Shown here one piece after another: positions 36,201 through 44,899 of a stretch of DNA of 64,000 nucleotides (position 1 is the first letter of the stretch; each line of letters opens with the position of its first letter). This DNA comes from an uncultured Haliea sp. GTDB taxonomy: Bacteria; Pseudomonadota; Gammaproteobacteria; Pseudomonadales; Halieaceae. The stretch is from positions 124,001-188,000 of the forward strand of contig CAMYIZ010000047.1 in the NCBI GenBank assembly GCA_947258585.1, in the 5' to 3' direction. The position numbers and the translations under genes are program-made. The notes below the pieces were generated by a model that was not told the origin of the DNA, searched no databases, and saw only the letters and a program-made list of their open reading frames with translations.

Positions 36201-37505
36201 ATGACACTGAACACCCTGGAACTCAGTTACCTCAACGGTTTTGGCAATGAACATGAGACCGAGGCAATCGCCGGCGCCTTGCCCATCGGGCGCTTCAACC
36301 CGCAGCGGGTCAGCCACGGCCTGTATGCGGAGCAGTTCAGCAGCACCGCCTTTACCGCACCCCGCGCGGCCAACCGGCGCAGCTGGCTCTACCGTATCCG
36401 TCCCTCCGTGGTGCAGGGCGACTATGAACCCTGCACCGGGACTGGCCAGAGAATCCAGACGGGGCCGCTGGCGGGGCCGACGCCACCGAACATGCTGCGC
36501 TGGGACCCCCTGCCCCTCCCCGGTGCCGGTGTGGACCTGCTGGACGGTTTGACCACCATCGCTACCTGCGGCGATGCCCTGGCCCAGACCGGGCTGGGTA
36601 TTCACCTCTACGCGGCCAGCGAGTCCATGGGCCAGCGCTATTTCTACTCGGCGGATGGCGAGTGGCTGTTCATCCCGCAACAGGGGGAGTTGCTGCTGCG
36701 CACTGAATGCGGGCGCCTGCACCTGCAGCCGGGCGACATCGGCGTTGTGCCACGGGGCATGAAGTTTGCGGTCGACCTGCCCGCGGGCCCCGTCAGGGGG
36801 TATATCTGCGAGAACTACGGCGCTCCCCTGACCCTGCCCGAGCGCGGCCCCGTAGGCGCCAACGGTTTCGCCAATGATCGTGATTTCCAGTATCCCGTCG
36901 CAGCCTATGAGGAACTCGAGGGAGAGTTCGAACTGCTGTGCAAATTCGGTGGCCACATGTACCGCGCCGCCATCGGCCACTCGCCGCTGGACGTGGTGGC
37001 CTGGACCGGCAACTCGGCGCCCTACAAGTACACGCTGTCGCGTTTCAACGTCATGGGATCGGTGAGCTACGACCACCCGGACCCCAGCATTTACACGGTG
37101 CTGACCTCGCCGTCGGATACGGCGGGCGTCGCCAACCTCGACTTCGTGATCTTTCCCTCACGCTGGATGGTGGCGGAAGACACCTTCCGTCCGCCCTGGT
37201 ACCACCGCAATATCATGAGCGAGTACATGGGGCTGATCGAGGGTGTGTACGATGCCAAGGAAGAAGGTTTCGTCCCCGGTGGCAGCAGCCTGCACAACTG
37301 CATGTCGCCACACGGTCCGGAGGCCGCGGTGTTCGAGAAGGCGAGTGCGGCGAAGCTGGCGCCGGAGCGCTACGACAATACGCTCGCCTTCATGCTGGAG
37401 TCGCGCTACCTGTACCAGCCCACGCCCTGGGCCCTGGATACCGAACTGCGGCAGCGGGACTACATCCGCTGCTGGGACGGGCTGCGGAAAGCGTTCACGA
37501 CCTGA
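36201..37505 (+). CDS. hmgA: Homogentisate 1,2-dioxygenase
   Basis: 434-aa non-haem iron dioxygenase that cleaves the ring of homogentisate to maleylacetoacetate. Iron ligands can be placed at His335, Glu341 ([14 protein letters not shown]) and His371 ([11 protein letters not shown]), the same numbering as in the human enzyme. ATG 36201 follows the mhaB stop by 7 nt, giving a three-gene operon from hydroxylation to ring cleavage. Maleylacetoacetate isomerase and fumarylacetoacetase are not in the window. Ends convergent with the second small coupling gene, overlapping by 11 nt. Confidence 0.96.
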   Translation: MTLNTLELSYLNGFGNEHETEAIAGALPIGRFNPQRVSHGLYAEQFSSTAFTAPRAANRRSWLYRIRPSVVQGDYEPCTGTGQRIQTGPLAGPTPPNMLRWDPLPLPGAGVDLLDGLTTIATCGDALAQTGLGIHLYAASESMGQRYFYSADGEWLFIPQQGELLLRTECGRLHLQPGDIGVVPRGMKFAVDLPAGPVRGYICENYGAPLTLPERGPVGANGFANDRDFQYPVAAYEELEGEFELLCKFGGHMYRAAIGHSPLDVVAWTGNSAPYKYTLSRFNVMGSVSYDHPDPSIYTVLTSPSDTAGVANLDFVIFPSRWMVAEDTFRPPWYHRNIMSEYMGLIEGVYDAKEEGFVPGGSSLHNCMSPHGPEAAVFEKASAAKLAPERYDNTLAFMLESRYLYQPTPWALDTELRQRDYIRCWDGLRKAFTT

Positions 37506-37677
37506 GCGCGGTCGCGATGGCTTCCCGGATGCAATCCACATCCGGGGCCTGCCGGGCCAGCAGCAGCGCCAGTTTCGCCAGGAACAGGGCCTCCTGTTCA
37601 GGCCCGGCCTCGTCGATGGCGGCCGCCAGCAGATCGTAGACCTGTTCCAGTTCGCCAAATTCAAGCGTCTGCTTCAT
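37495..37677 (-). CDS. Second MhaB-like small coupling protein
   Basis: 60 aa, acidic and helical: [19 protein letters not shown] then [16 protein letters not shown], the same arrangement as the 67-aa protein at 35990. ATG 37677 overlaps the stop of the upstream MhaA-type flavoprotein by 4 nt (ATGA). The 3' end overlaps the convergent hmgA by 11 nt. Probably couples the second flavoprotein in the same way. Confidence 0.75.
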   Translation of the reverse strand: MKQTLEFGELEQVYDLLAAAIDEAGPEQEALFLAKLALLLARQAPDVDCIREAIATALRS

Positions 37678-39377
37678 GCGTACCCTCCCAGGGCCCGGTG
37701 CAGGGCGGCGCTGACGGCGTGCTCCTCCGGCCGCCGCCAGCGCCCGGCAACATGCCGGTCCGGGCGCACCAGGTACAGGGTACCCGGCGCCGCGCCGTAG
37801 CGGACTGCGAGCTGGCGCCCCGGGTCGGCCAGGGACTCGCCGCCCGCCATCGTGCTGGCCCCCGCTTCCCCTGCCACCACCAGCACTGCCAGCCCGGGGT
37901 CGATCCCCCGCAAGGCAGACAGCCAGTCTTCGACCTCCGTATCGAGGTCGCCCCCAGCGGCAAAATAGATCACAGTGAACCCCGGACCGATATGGTCGAG
38001 CAGGTAATCATTCTCCCCCAGGCGCACATTCTGCAGGGGCGCCCCCGGCGGAGGGCCGCCCGGGAACAACTCGCCATGCCCCGTGGCACTGGTCAGCGGG
38101 CTTTCATCGTAGATCCAGGGCTGCACCTGCCGCGGGTCGACAAAGGGCTTGGCGAAGTCCTCGGTCAGCGCCAGTTCCAGCACCGCCTTGCGCATGAGGC
38201 CGTAGCCCCTGGTGGGGGGCGTCATGAATCGCGAGCTCTTGCCGGCGTTGCGGAACACATCCAGGGTCGCGCCGCGCCGCTCCGGGGTGAAACTGTCCAA
38301 CAGTCCCGCGCCGGCCCGCCCCTGCAAGGTGTAAGCCAGCTTCCAGGCCGCATTGACGGCATCGGCAATGCCGTTGTTGAGACCGCGAACGCCAAAGATG
38401 GGGACGATGTGGCCGGAGTCGCCGATAAACAGCACGCGACCGTGGCGATAATCATCCAGGCACAGGGTATTGGCGGTGTAGATGCTCCACCACTCCAGTT
38501 CCCAGCCCCCCTCGTGGCCGACCATGGCGAGGATCGCCGCTACCCTTGCCCGCACCGTCGCCTCCGCCACCGCCTCCTCCAGGTCCGCCTCCGCGGGCAC
38601 CTGCCAGTCCACCCGCCAGATGTTGTCCGGCTGCCGGTGAATGAGGATCGTGGCCTCGGGATTGGCTGAGGACTCGAAGAAGGAGCGGCGTTCGGTGGGG
38701 AAGTCGTGATCCATGCGAATATCCGCGATCACGTAGTTGCCGGGCAGATTGCGCCCGTTGAGGCGCAGACCGAGCAGGTTGCGCACGGTGCTGCGAGCGC
38801 CATCGGCCGCGAGCAGGTATTCTCCGCGCAGGCGGTAGCTGCCTTGCGGGGTTGAGATGTCGAGCTCCACGGCGGCTTCGCCCTGCCTGACTGCCGCGAC
38901 CTCTGACAACCAGCGGATGTCGATCAGATCCGGGTAGGTGGCGGCCGCATCGATGAGAAACTGTTCGATGTACTGCTGCTGGATGTTGTACATCGGCAGA
39001 AAGCGCTCGTCCTCCGAATGCGGCATGGAAAAGCGGTAGATGAGCTGGTCACGGAAGTAGCAGCGGCCGCTGGTCCAGCCCAGACCCTTGGCCACAAAGG
39101 GCTCGACCACACCCAGCTGCTGCAGGGTCTCGAAACTGTAGCGGGAAACACAGATTGCCCGGCTGCCGTCATTGACGGTGTTTTTCTTTTCCACCACTAC
39201 CGAGGCCACACCCAGCCGCGCCAGCGCCAGCGCCGCTGTCAGGCCCACGGGGCCGGCCCCGGCGATGATGACAGGGTGACAGGGGCTGGCACCGGTGAGC
39301 TCGGCCGGGGCGCTAAAGGGATACTCGGTGTAATCGAAGTACAGCGAATCCAGTTCGCCCCGGCCGGCGGGTCTCAT
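37674..39377 (-). CDS. Second MhaA-type aromatic FAD monooxygenase
   Basis: 567-aa class A flavoprotein: AGAGPVGLTAALALARLG, AADGARSTVRNLLGL and IGDSGHIVPIFGVRGLNNG, with a thioredoxin-like C-terminal region. It is clearly diverged from the MhaA-type protein at 34302 (the GDAAHQ motif is GDSGHI here), so a different substrate is likely, perhaps another hydroxylated aryl acid. Together with its small partner it forms a second two-component hydroxylase in an operon with NTF2-like, deacetylase-like and amidase genes. Confidence 0.82.
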   Translation of the reverse strand: MRPAGRGELDSLYFDYTEYPFSAPAELTGASPCHPVIIAGAGPVGLTAALALARLGVASVVVEKKNTVNDGSRAICVSRYSFETLQQLGVVEPFVAKGLGWTSGRCYFRDQLIYRFSMPHSEDERFLPMYNIQQQYIEQFLIDAAATYPDLIDIRWLSEVAAVRQGEAAVELDISTPQGSYRLRGEYLLAADGARSTVRNLLGLRLNGRNLPGNYVIADIRMDHDFPTERRSFFESSANPEATILIHRQPDNIWRVDWQVPAEADLEEAVAEATVRARVAAILAMVGHEGGWELEWWSIYTANTLCLDDYRHGRVLFIGDSGHIVPIFGVRGLNNGIADAVNAAWKLAYTLQGRAGAGLLDSFTPERRGATLDVFRNAGKSSRFMTPPTRGYGLMRKAVLELALTEDFAKPFVDPRQVQPWIYDESPLTSATGHGELFPGGPPPGAPLQNVRLGENDYLLDHIGPGFTVIYFAAGGDLDTEVEDWLSALRGIDPGLAVLVVAGEAGASTMAGGESLADPGRQLAVRYGAAPGTLYLVRPDRHVAGRWRRPEEHAVSAALHRALGGYA

Positions 39378-39395
39378 GACTGCGGCTATCTCCCC

Positions 39396-39767
39396 TTACG
39401 TTGACTCGAACAACTTCGCCACAATATGCCACTGCCCGTCGGCTTCCAGCAACTGAAAATGGTTTACGAAATCCATGCCCAGATAACCGGTCTCGCGCAA
39501 TACCGCAGTGGCGATGCGGCCATCGATGTGCACCGTATCAATGCGGGTGTCGTAGCGCAGCCCCGAATCAACCGGCGCCGGGTTGGCACCTACCGCGGCA
39601 AAAAAGGGCTCGGGACTGCCGGTAACCAGTTCACCAGCCAGATAACCGCTCAATATTGCCGAGGGGTGGAACAGGGCCCGCAGTGCCAGCACGTCGCCCC
39701 GGGCGCAGGCATCGACATAGGATCGGACGACGGCCTGCACCGCCGCCAACGGTTCTGCTTTGGTCAT
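39396..39767 (-). CDS. NTF2/SnoaL-like small protein
   Basis: 123 aa from ATG 39767; ATG 39785 in frame would add six residues. The fold is suggested by VRSYVDACARGDVLALRALFHPSA and the C-terminal NHFQLLEADGQWHIVAKLF, as in nuclear-transport-factor-2-like or lumazine-binding-like proteins. No catalytic set can be assigned. It lies between an MhaA-type gene (18 nt) and an HDAC-like gene, all on the minus strand, so it is probably part of that operon. Confidence 0.7.
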   Translation of the reverse strand: MTKAEPLAAVQAVVRSYVDACARGDVLALRALFHPSAILSGYLAGELVTGSPEPFFAAVGANPAPVDSGLRYDTRIDTVHIDGRIATAVLRETGYLGMDFVNHFQLLEADGQWHIVAKLFEST

Positions 39768-39792
39768 TGGAATCGCTCTGGCCATGGGGATG

Positions 39793-40917
39793 TCACGCAC
39801 ACTCCGGCAGCTTGTCCAGTAGCGCTTCCGCCAGGGCGATGGCCTCGGCCTGGTGCGGCTGCAGGTCCTGGCCACCGAGCGCCGCGTGCATTTCCAGGAA
39901 GGGATCGATGGTGCCGGTCACGGCGCCGCTGAGCTCCTCCATGACCGCGAGCCCAAAGAACGGTACGGTCCAGGTGTTGTAACCGCCCTCGTGGCACATC
40001 AGCAGCCTGCCGTCACAGTGGCGATTCGCGGCGGCAAGCAACTTGCGGGTCAGGCTGCGATAGCCATCACTGTGCATCTGCATGCGCCCCAGGGGATCGT
40101 AGGCGCCGGCATCGAAGCCCGAGGGCACCACGATCAGCTGCGGCTTGAACCGGTCGAGTGCAGGGATCACTACCCGGTCCCAGGTCGCTTCGTAGGCCCC
40201 CACGCCCGAGCCCGGGGGCAGCGGCACGTTGATGTTGAAGCCGGTGCCAGCGCCGGCACCATTTTCGTGGCGATAACCGGAGTCGGGCGGAAAGCAATTG
40301 TCCTGGTGCACCGAGATGGTGAGCGCGCGCGGATCGTCGTAGAAGGCGCTCTGGGTGCCATTGCCGTGGTGTACATCCCAGTCGACAAAGGCAACACGCT
40401 CCAGACCAAAGCGTTCGAAGGCATGAAATCCTGCGATGGCCGCATTGCCGAACAGGCAGAAACCCATACCCATGTCCGCCAGGGCATGGTGCCCCGGCGG
40501 CCGCACCAGGGCATAGGCATTGTCGACCTCCCCCGCCATCAGGGACTCCAGCGCCGCAAGCACGCCCCCCGCGGACAGCATGGCAATCTCGTAGCTGCCG
40601 CGCCCCAGGGGGGTAAAGGGTCCGGCATCGCCTCCTGTCGACGCGCTCAGTGCCCGCACTTTCTCCAGGTGCTCACGGGTGTGGAAGCGCAGGATTTCCT
40701 CCTCCGTGGCCTCCCTGGGGGCGATGGTGTGCAACTGGGGCGTCAGGCCCGCGACCTCCAGTAAATTGCGGAAGCGACGCTTGGTTTCCGGGTTCTCCGC
40801 ATGGGTGTCCGGCTGCACCGGGTTGCCGTAGGGCATCGGCCCGGCATAGTTACCCGTGTTGTGCCACATATAGAGTTCGTGGGCGACAAAGCCCGTTTTC
40901 CGACTGGCGGCCTGCAT
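39793..40917 (-). CDS. Class II histone-deacetylase-like amide hydrolase
   Basis: 374-aa arginase/deacetylase-fold zinc enzyme from ATG 40917. The His-His dyad is in RPPGHHALADMGMG; zinc ligands are in DWDVHHGNGTQ and PSGFDAGAYDPLG. Bacterial members remove acetyl groups from polyamines or other acyl amides. ATG lies 5 nt downstream of the amidase stop, so the two are co-transcribed. In this setting it may deacylate N-acylated aromatic amines, but nothing in the sequence fixes the substrate. Confidence 0.88.
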   Translation of the reverse strand: MQAASRKTGFVAHELYMWHNTGNYAGPMPYGNPVQPDTHAENPETKRRFRNLLEVAGLTPQLHTIAPREATEEEILRFHTREHLEKVRALSASTGGDAGPFTPLGRGSYEIAMLSAGGVLAALESLMAGEVDNAYALVRPPGHHALADMGMGFCLFGNAAIAGFHAFERFGLERVAFVDWDVHHGNGTQSAFYDDPRALTISVHQDNCFPPDSGYRHENGAGAGTGFNINVPLPPGSGVGAYEATWDRVVIPALDRFKPQLIVVPSGFDAGAYDPLGRMQMHSDGYRSLTRKLLAAANRHCDGRLLMCHEGGYNTWTVPFFGLAVMEELSGAVTGTIDPFLEMHAALGGQDLQPHQAEAIALAEALLDKLPECA

Positions 40918-40921
40918 GGTG

Positions 40922-42370
40922 TTAACTCCGTATCCGGGATTGAAATTCGAGCTGATCCGCGATCTGCGGCCAGGGCTGTATCTGTTCCAGGCGCGCCGCC
41001 AAGGCCAGCAAGAGGTCTTCCCGACCGTGGCTGGCGGCGAACTGGATACCAAACGGCAGGCCACGCTCGCTGCGCCCCAGCGGCAGGGAGATGGCCGGCT
41101 GCCCGGTGACGTTGAACACGGCGGTAAAGGGGACATCGCGAAAGACGTGGTCTGTCCAGCTGCGGGCCGTGTAAGCGCCGCCGGTGGACGCGTGCTCGCC
41201 AATCGCCCAGGGCAACTGGGCCACCGTCGGCGTCATCAGGATATCGTGGCGGGTAAAGAAGTGACCGAAGTCGCGACTGACCAGATTGAAAAAATCCTCC
41301 GCGTGCAACAGGTCTACCGCAGACAGGCCCAGGCCGTGCTCGTAAATTGCCAGTGTTGCCTGCTCCAGGCTGCTGCTGTCGGCGCTGCGGCCGGTGGCGG
41401 CGCAAATATCCACCACCCAGTGTGCTATGTGGGCCGACCACAGATCCGTATTGGCCTGGGCGAAGCGTTCCGCATCAAGTGCCGGCGCGACCTGCTCGAC
41501 CTGATAGCCCAGGCTGGCGAGCAGTCTTGCCGTGGCCTCCAGAGCAGCGCGAATCTCGGGGTCTACCGGTACGCCCGACCAGGGCTCGGCAGTATAGGCG
41601 ATTCGCAGCCCGCTGGGTATCGGCAGGGACTCCGCATAGGGACGCTGCGGCGGCGCGATAACGTAGGGATCGCCGATGCCGGCACCCTGCACCGCATCAA
41701 GCATGGCGGCGCAATCGCGCACGGTGCGGGTGAGCACGAATTCAATACCCAGGCCGCCAAGTCCGTCGGCGGCGCCCGGGCCGATGGGAACCCGGCCGCG
41801 ACCCGGCTTGAGCCCCACCAGGCCGCAGCAGGACGCCGGAATACGGATGGAACCGCCGCCGTCGTTGGCATGGGCGACCGGTACGATGCCGGCGGCCACT
41901 GCCGCGGCGCTGCCGCCACTGGAGCCACCCGGGCTACGCGACAGATCCCAGGGATTGCGGGTCGCGCCACAGGCCACGGTCTCGGTGGCGCAGTTGTACC
42001 CCATCTCCGGCACTGTCGTCCGCCCCAGGGTCACCAGCCCCGCCTGACGAAACCGGGCCATGAGATCGGAGTCGGCTGGCGCCACCAGGCCTTCACACAG
42101 CCGGGAGCCCATTTCGGAGCGGCGCCCCCGGGCCTGCAGCACCAGGTCCTTGATCAGAAACGGTACCCCCACAAAGCTGGCATCGGGCGCGGTGGGCTCA
42201 TCGCCCGCGCCGGCATCCTCGAAGAGCTCCACCAGGGCGTTGATCCGGGGATTGCACGCTGCCGCCTTGGCGCGCGCGCAGTCCGCCAGTTCCGCCCCGG
42301 TGACCTCACCCTGGCGCACCAGCTGCGCCAGCCCCAGGCCGTCGTACTGCAGATATTCCGCTACATCCAT
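40922..42370 (-). CDS. Amidase signature family hydrolase
   Basis: 482 aa. The Ser-cisSer-Lys machinery is visible: the Lys of VPFLIKDLV and the SPGGSSGGSAAAVAAG stretch, followed by NDGGGSIRIPASCCG. Family members hydrolyse linear amides, including indoleacetamide and arylacetamides. It is 10 nt downstream of the TonB receptor gene and 4 nt upstream of the deacetylase-like gene. A role in freeing an aryl acid from an amide is plausible. Confidence 0.9.
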   Translation of the reverse strand: MDVAEYLQYDGLGLAQLVRQGEVTGAELADCARAKAAACNPRINALVELFEDAGAGDEPTAPDASFVGVPFLIKDLVLQARGRRSEMGSRLCEGLVAPADSDLMARFRQAGLVTLGRTTVPEMGYNCATETVACGATRNPWDLSRSPGGSSGGSAAAVAAGIVPVAHANDGGGSIRIPASCCGLVGLKPGRGRVPIGPGAADGLGGLGIEFVLTRTVRDCAAMLDAVQGAGIGDPYVIAPPQRPYAESLPIPSGLRIAYTAEPWSGVPVDPEIRAALEATARLLASLGYQVEQVAPALDAERFAQANTDLWSAHIAHWVVDICAATGRSADSSSLEQATLAIYEHGLGLSAVDLLHAEDFFNLVSRDFGHFFTRHDILMTPTVAQLPWAIGEHASTGGAYTARSWTDHVFRDVPFTAVFNVTGQPAISLPLGRSERGLPFGIQFAASHGREDLLLALAARLEQIQPWPQIADQLEFQSRIRS

Positions 42371-42380
42371 GCTGCGTGCC

Positions 42381-44828
42381 CTACTCGCCGAAGTTGTAGT
42401 TGAGCGTTACGCCGTAGGTCCGGGGCATGCCATAACTGCGCACGAAAGGACCATTGCCACCGGTGTAGGCCGCGGGGTAGTAGTCCTCATCGGCAAGATT
42501 GCGGACCCACAGCAAGGTGCGCCACTGCCCGTCGGCGGAACCGACACCCAGGCGGGCATTGAACAGGGTGTAGTCCTCGGTGGCGTTCTCGGGGGAGACA
42601 CCGCCGGAGGTTTCATCGGTAAAACTGACGTCGCCAGCCACTTCCATCACCAGGCCGTTTGCCAGCGGCCACTCGTAGCTGACCAGCCCGGCATAGGACC
42701 ACTCCGGTGCCTGTGCCAGCTCAATACCCGAAACATCCCGCCGCACGGTGACCGGCCAGCTGCTCTCTACCGGATCAACCGCATTCCACTTGGTCACTTC
42801 CGTATCCAGCCAGGCGACACCCAGATTGACGTTGAGCCCGGTCAGCGGCTGCCACTTGAGATCAAATTCGGCACCGGTGATTTCCGACTCGGGCACATTG
42901 GTCAGGCCAGCGATATTCCCGACAAAGGTCACGGCAACATCCTGCTCCTGCTTGTCCTCGTAATCGTAGAAGAACGTGGCGGCATTGAGCTGCATCCGGC
43001 CGTCCAGCATCGTCGCCTTCATCCCCAGTTCATAGGAGGTCAACTTTTCCTCGTCATAGGGAGTGAGCTGCTGGGTCGTGTTGGAGTTGGCGCCGTTGAA
43101 GCCGCCGGATTTGAAGCCCACGGATACCATGCCGTAGAGCAGCACATCCTCATTCACCGCATAATCCAGACCCAGCTTGCCCATCCAGCGGTCGGTGCTG
43201 ATGGTGTCCTCGTAAACCTGGAACGCATTGTTGACGTCGGGCGTGCCAATAACCGAGAAAATAAAGTTCGGCGAGGACGGATCATCATTGATGGTCCCGC
43301 AGTCTCCCGGACTCAGGTTGGCGCCAAAGTTGGCGTTGAGGAAGTTACCCAGGCTGCCGTCCTCGGCGACAAAGGTACAGCCGGCCCAATCCCGGTCCTC
43401 CTCGGTGTAACGGGCGCCTACGGTCAGGCGCCAGGCGTCGGTGAACTGCCACTCCACATGGCCGAAGGCGCCCAGGGATTCGGTTTCCTGGCTGTACTTG
43501 GTATCCAGCTCCAGAATCGGCGTCGCCGCGAACAGGCCCACACCCCAGGGGATCGAGCCAAAACCGAACACCGAGTCGGACATGAAATAGTGGTAGTACT
43601 CATCCATTTCATCCTGGGAATAGTACAGTCCCGCGATCCAGTTGACCGGGCCGGCATCACCCGCGAGACGCAGCTCCTGGGAAAAGACCTCAAGGTCAGT
43701 GGTGTTGATGTTGCTGGAGTCGTTGTAGAAGCCGCCGTCCCAATCATTGGCTTCCACCCGCTCAAACTCATTGTAACCGGTGACCGAGGTCAGGGTCATG
43801 CCGGCGATGTCCCACTCGAGCCGTGCCGTGAATCCGGTCAGCTCGTTGTCCCGCTGGGGCCTGATGTCAAAGGTCTTGCCGGTGATCGGACTGGTGTAGC
43901 TGTTGGTCCAGTCTGCAGCTTCATTGTCACCGGTGGAATACCAGGGCGGGGTCTCGCCGAAATTGCTGCCGGTCGGCAGCAGGTACTGATCGAGGGGCGT
44001 ATAGGGATTGGTAAACTCCCCCAGCCCGAACGGCGCACCACTGTAGGCCGTGTTTGCCTTGTTTTCCGACTCATCCTTGACATAGTGGGCACTCAGCGTC
44101 AGGCGCAGTGAATCGCTTAGGTCGAAGTTGAGGATTCCGCGCAGGGCGGTGGCGTCTTTCTCGCCCAGCTCATCGTCGCGGGTCAGGCTTTCCTGCCAGC
44201 CTTCACTGGACTGGATGGTCTTGAAGGCCAGGCGGCCCTGGACCAGGTCGCTGCCGCCGGTGACAAAGCCCTCCAGATCGAAGGTGGAGTAGCTGCCGTA
44301 GCTGGCGGTGACACCCGCGCCAAATTCCCGGGTGGGCTTGTTGCTGATGAAGTTGATCTGGCCCGCGGTCGTGTTGCGACCGTAGAGGTCACCCTGGGGA
44401 CCCTTGAGGACTTCTACCCGCGCGGTATCGAACACCAGGCCACGAGTCATGACCGTGTAGGGCATGGCGACTTCGTCGAAGTAAATGCCGACCGTGGAAG
44501 AGGCCGCCGTGGAGTAGTCCTGAAAGCCGACGCCGCGAATCGTGTACAGGGGTACGCCGGTCGCTGCGGTTTCGTTTACCGTCAGGCCAGGTGTGAGCAC
44601 GGCGATATCTTCCGCTGTCAGCACCCCGAAATCCTTTAACTGGTCGCCGGTGAAGGCGTTGATGGTAATGCCCACGTCATTGGCGCTCTGGGCCCGCTTC
44701 TGGGCGGTCACGATCACTTCTTCAATCTGGGCGTTGGCAACCGTACCGACGGTGGCCAGCGTTGCCAGCAGTACCGCAGTGCCGAGCTTGTGGCGTTGAT
44801 ATCCCGTAACCTGATGCCTATCGATCAT
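42381..44828 (-). CDS. TonB-dependent outer membrane receptor (2)
   Basis: 815 aa with a signal peptide ending near TVANAQ. The plug begins with IEEVIVTAQKRAQSANDVG and includes LKGPQGDLYGRNTTAGQINF; the barrel ends in the C-terminal VTLNYNFGE. AGGGGAA lies 6-7 nt before ATG 44828. It heads the operon TonB-amidase-deacetylase-NTF2-MhaA-MhaB, so an aromatic amide is a reasonable guess for its ligand. Not related closely enough in sequence to the other two receptors here to be a recent duplicate. Confidence 0.88.
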   Translation of the reverse strand: MIDRHQVTGYQRHKLGTAVLLATLATVGTVANAQIEEVIVTAQKRAQSANDVGITINAFTGDQLKDFGVLTAEDIAVLTPGLTVNETAATGVPLYTIRGVGFQDYSTAASSTVGIYFDEVAMPYTVMTRGLVFDTARVEVLKGPQGDLYGRNTTAGQINFISNKPTREFGAGVTASYGSYSTFDLEGFVTGGSDLVQGRLAFKTIQSSEGWQESLTRDDELGEKDATALRGILNFDLSDSLRLTLSAHYVKDESENKANTAYSGAPFGLGEFTNPYTPLDQYLLPTGSNFGETPPWYSTGDNEAADWTNSYTSPITGKTFDIRPQRDNELTGFTARLEWDIAGMTLTSVTGYNEFERVEANDWDGGFYNDSSNINTTDLEVFSQELRLAGDAGPVNWIAGLYYSQDEMDEYYHYFMSDSVFGFGSIPWGVGLFAATPILELDTKYSQETESLGAFGHVEWQFTDAWRLTVGARYTEEDRDWAGCTFVAEDGSLGNFLNANFGANLSPGDCGTINDDPSSPNFIFSVIGTPDVNNAFQVYEDTISTDRWMGKLGLDYAVNEDVLLYGMVSVGFKSGGFNGANSNTTQQLTPYDEEKLTSYELGMKATMLDGRMQLNAATFFYDYEDKQEQDVAVTFVGNIAGLTNVPESEITGAEFDLKWQPLTGLNVNLGVAWLDTEVTKWNAVDPVESSWPVTVRRDVSGIELAQAPEWSYAGLVSYEWPLANGLVMEVAGDVSFTDETSGGVSPENATEDYTLFNARLGVGSADGQWRTLLWVRNLADEDYYPAAYTGGNGPFVRSYGMPRTYGVTLNYNFGE

Positions 44829-44873
44829 GATAATTCCCCTAAAATGACAGTGGTTGAATACGTTCCTGCGTTA

Positions 44874-44899
44874 CAGCGCGGAGTTATTCCTCCGCGCTG
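44874..44899. terminator. Hairpin at the end of the amidohydrolase gene
   Basis: CAGCGCGGAG (44874-44883) and CTCCGCGCTG (44890-44899) form a perfect 10-bp stem with a 6-nt loop that contains most of the amidohydrolase stop region. No U-tract follows on either strand. It would separate the amidohydrolase transcript from the TonB receptor operon. Confidence 0.6.

Noticed and set aside
42060-44111. 683-codon open frame opposite amidase and TonB receptor 2
   Set aside because: It crosses two real genes on the other strand and has no domain.
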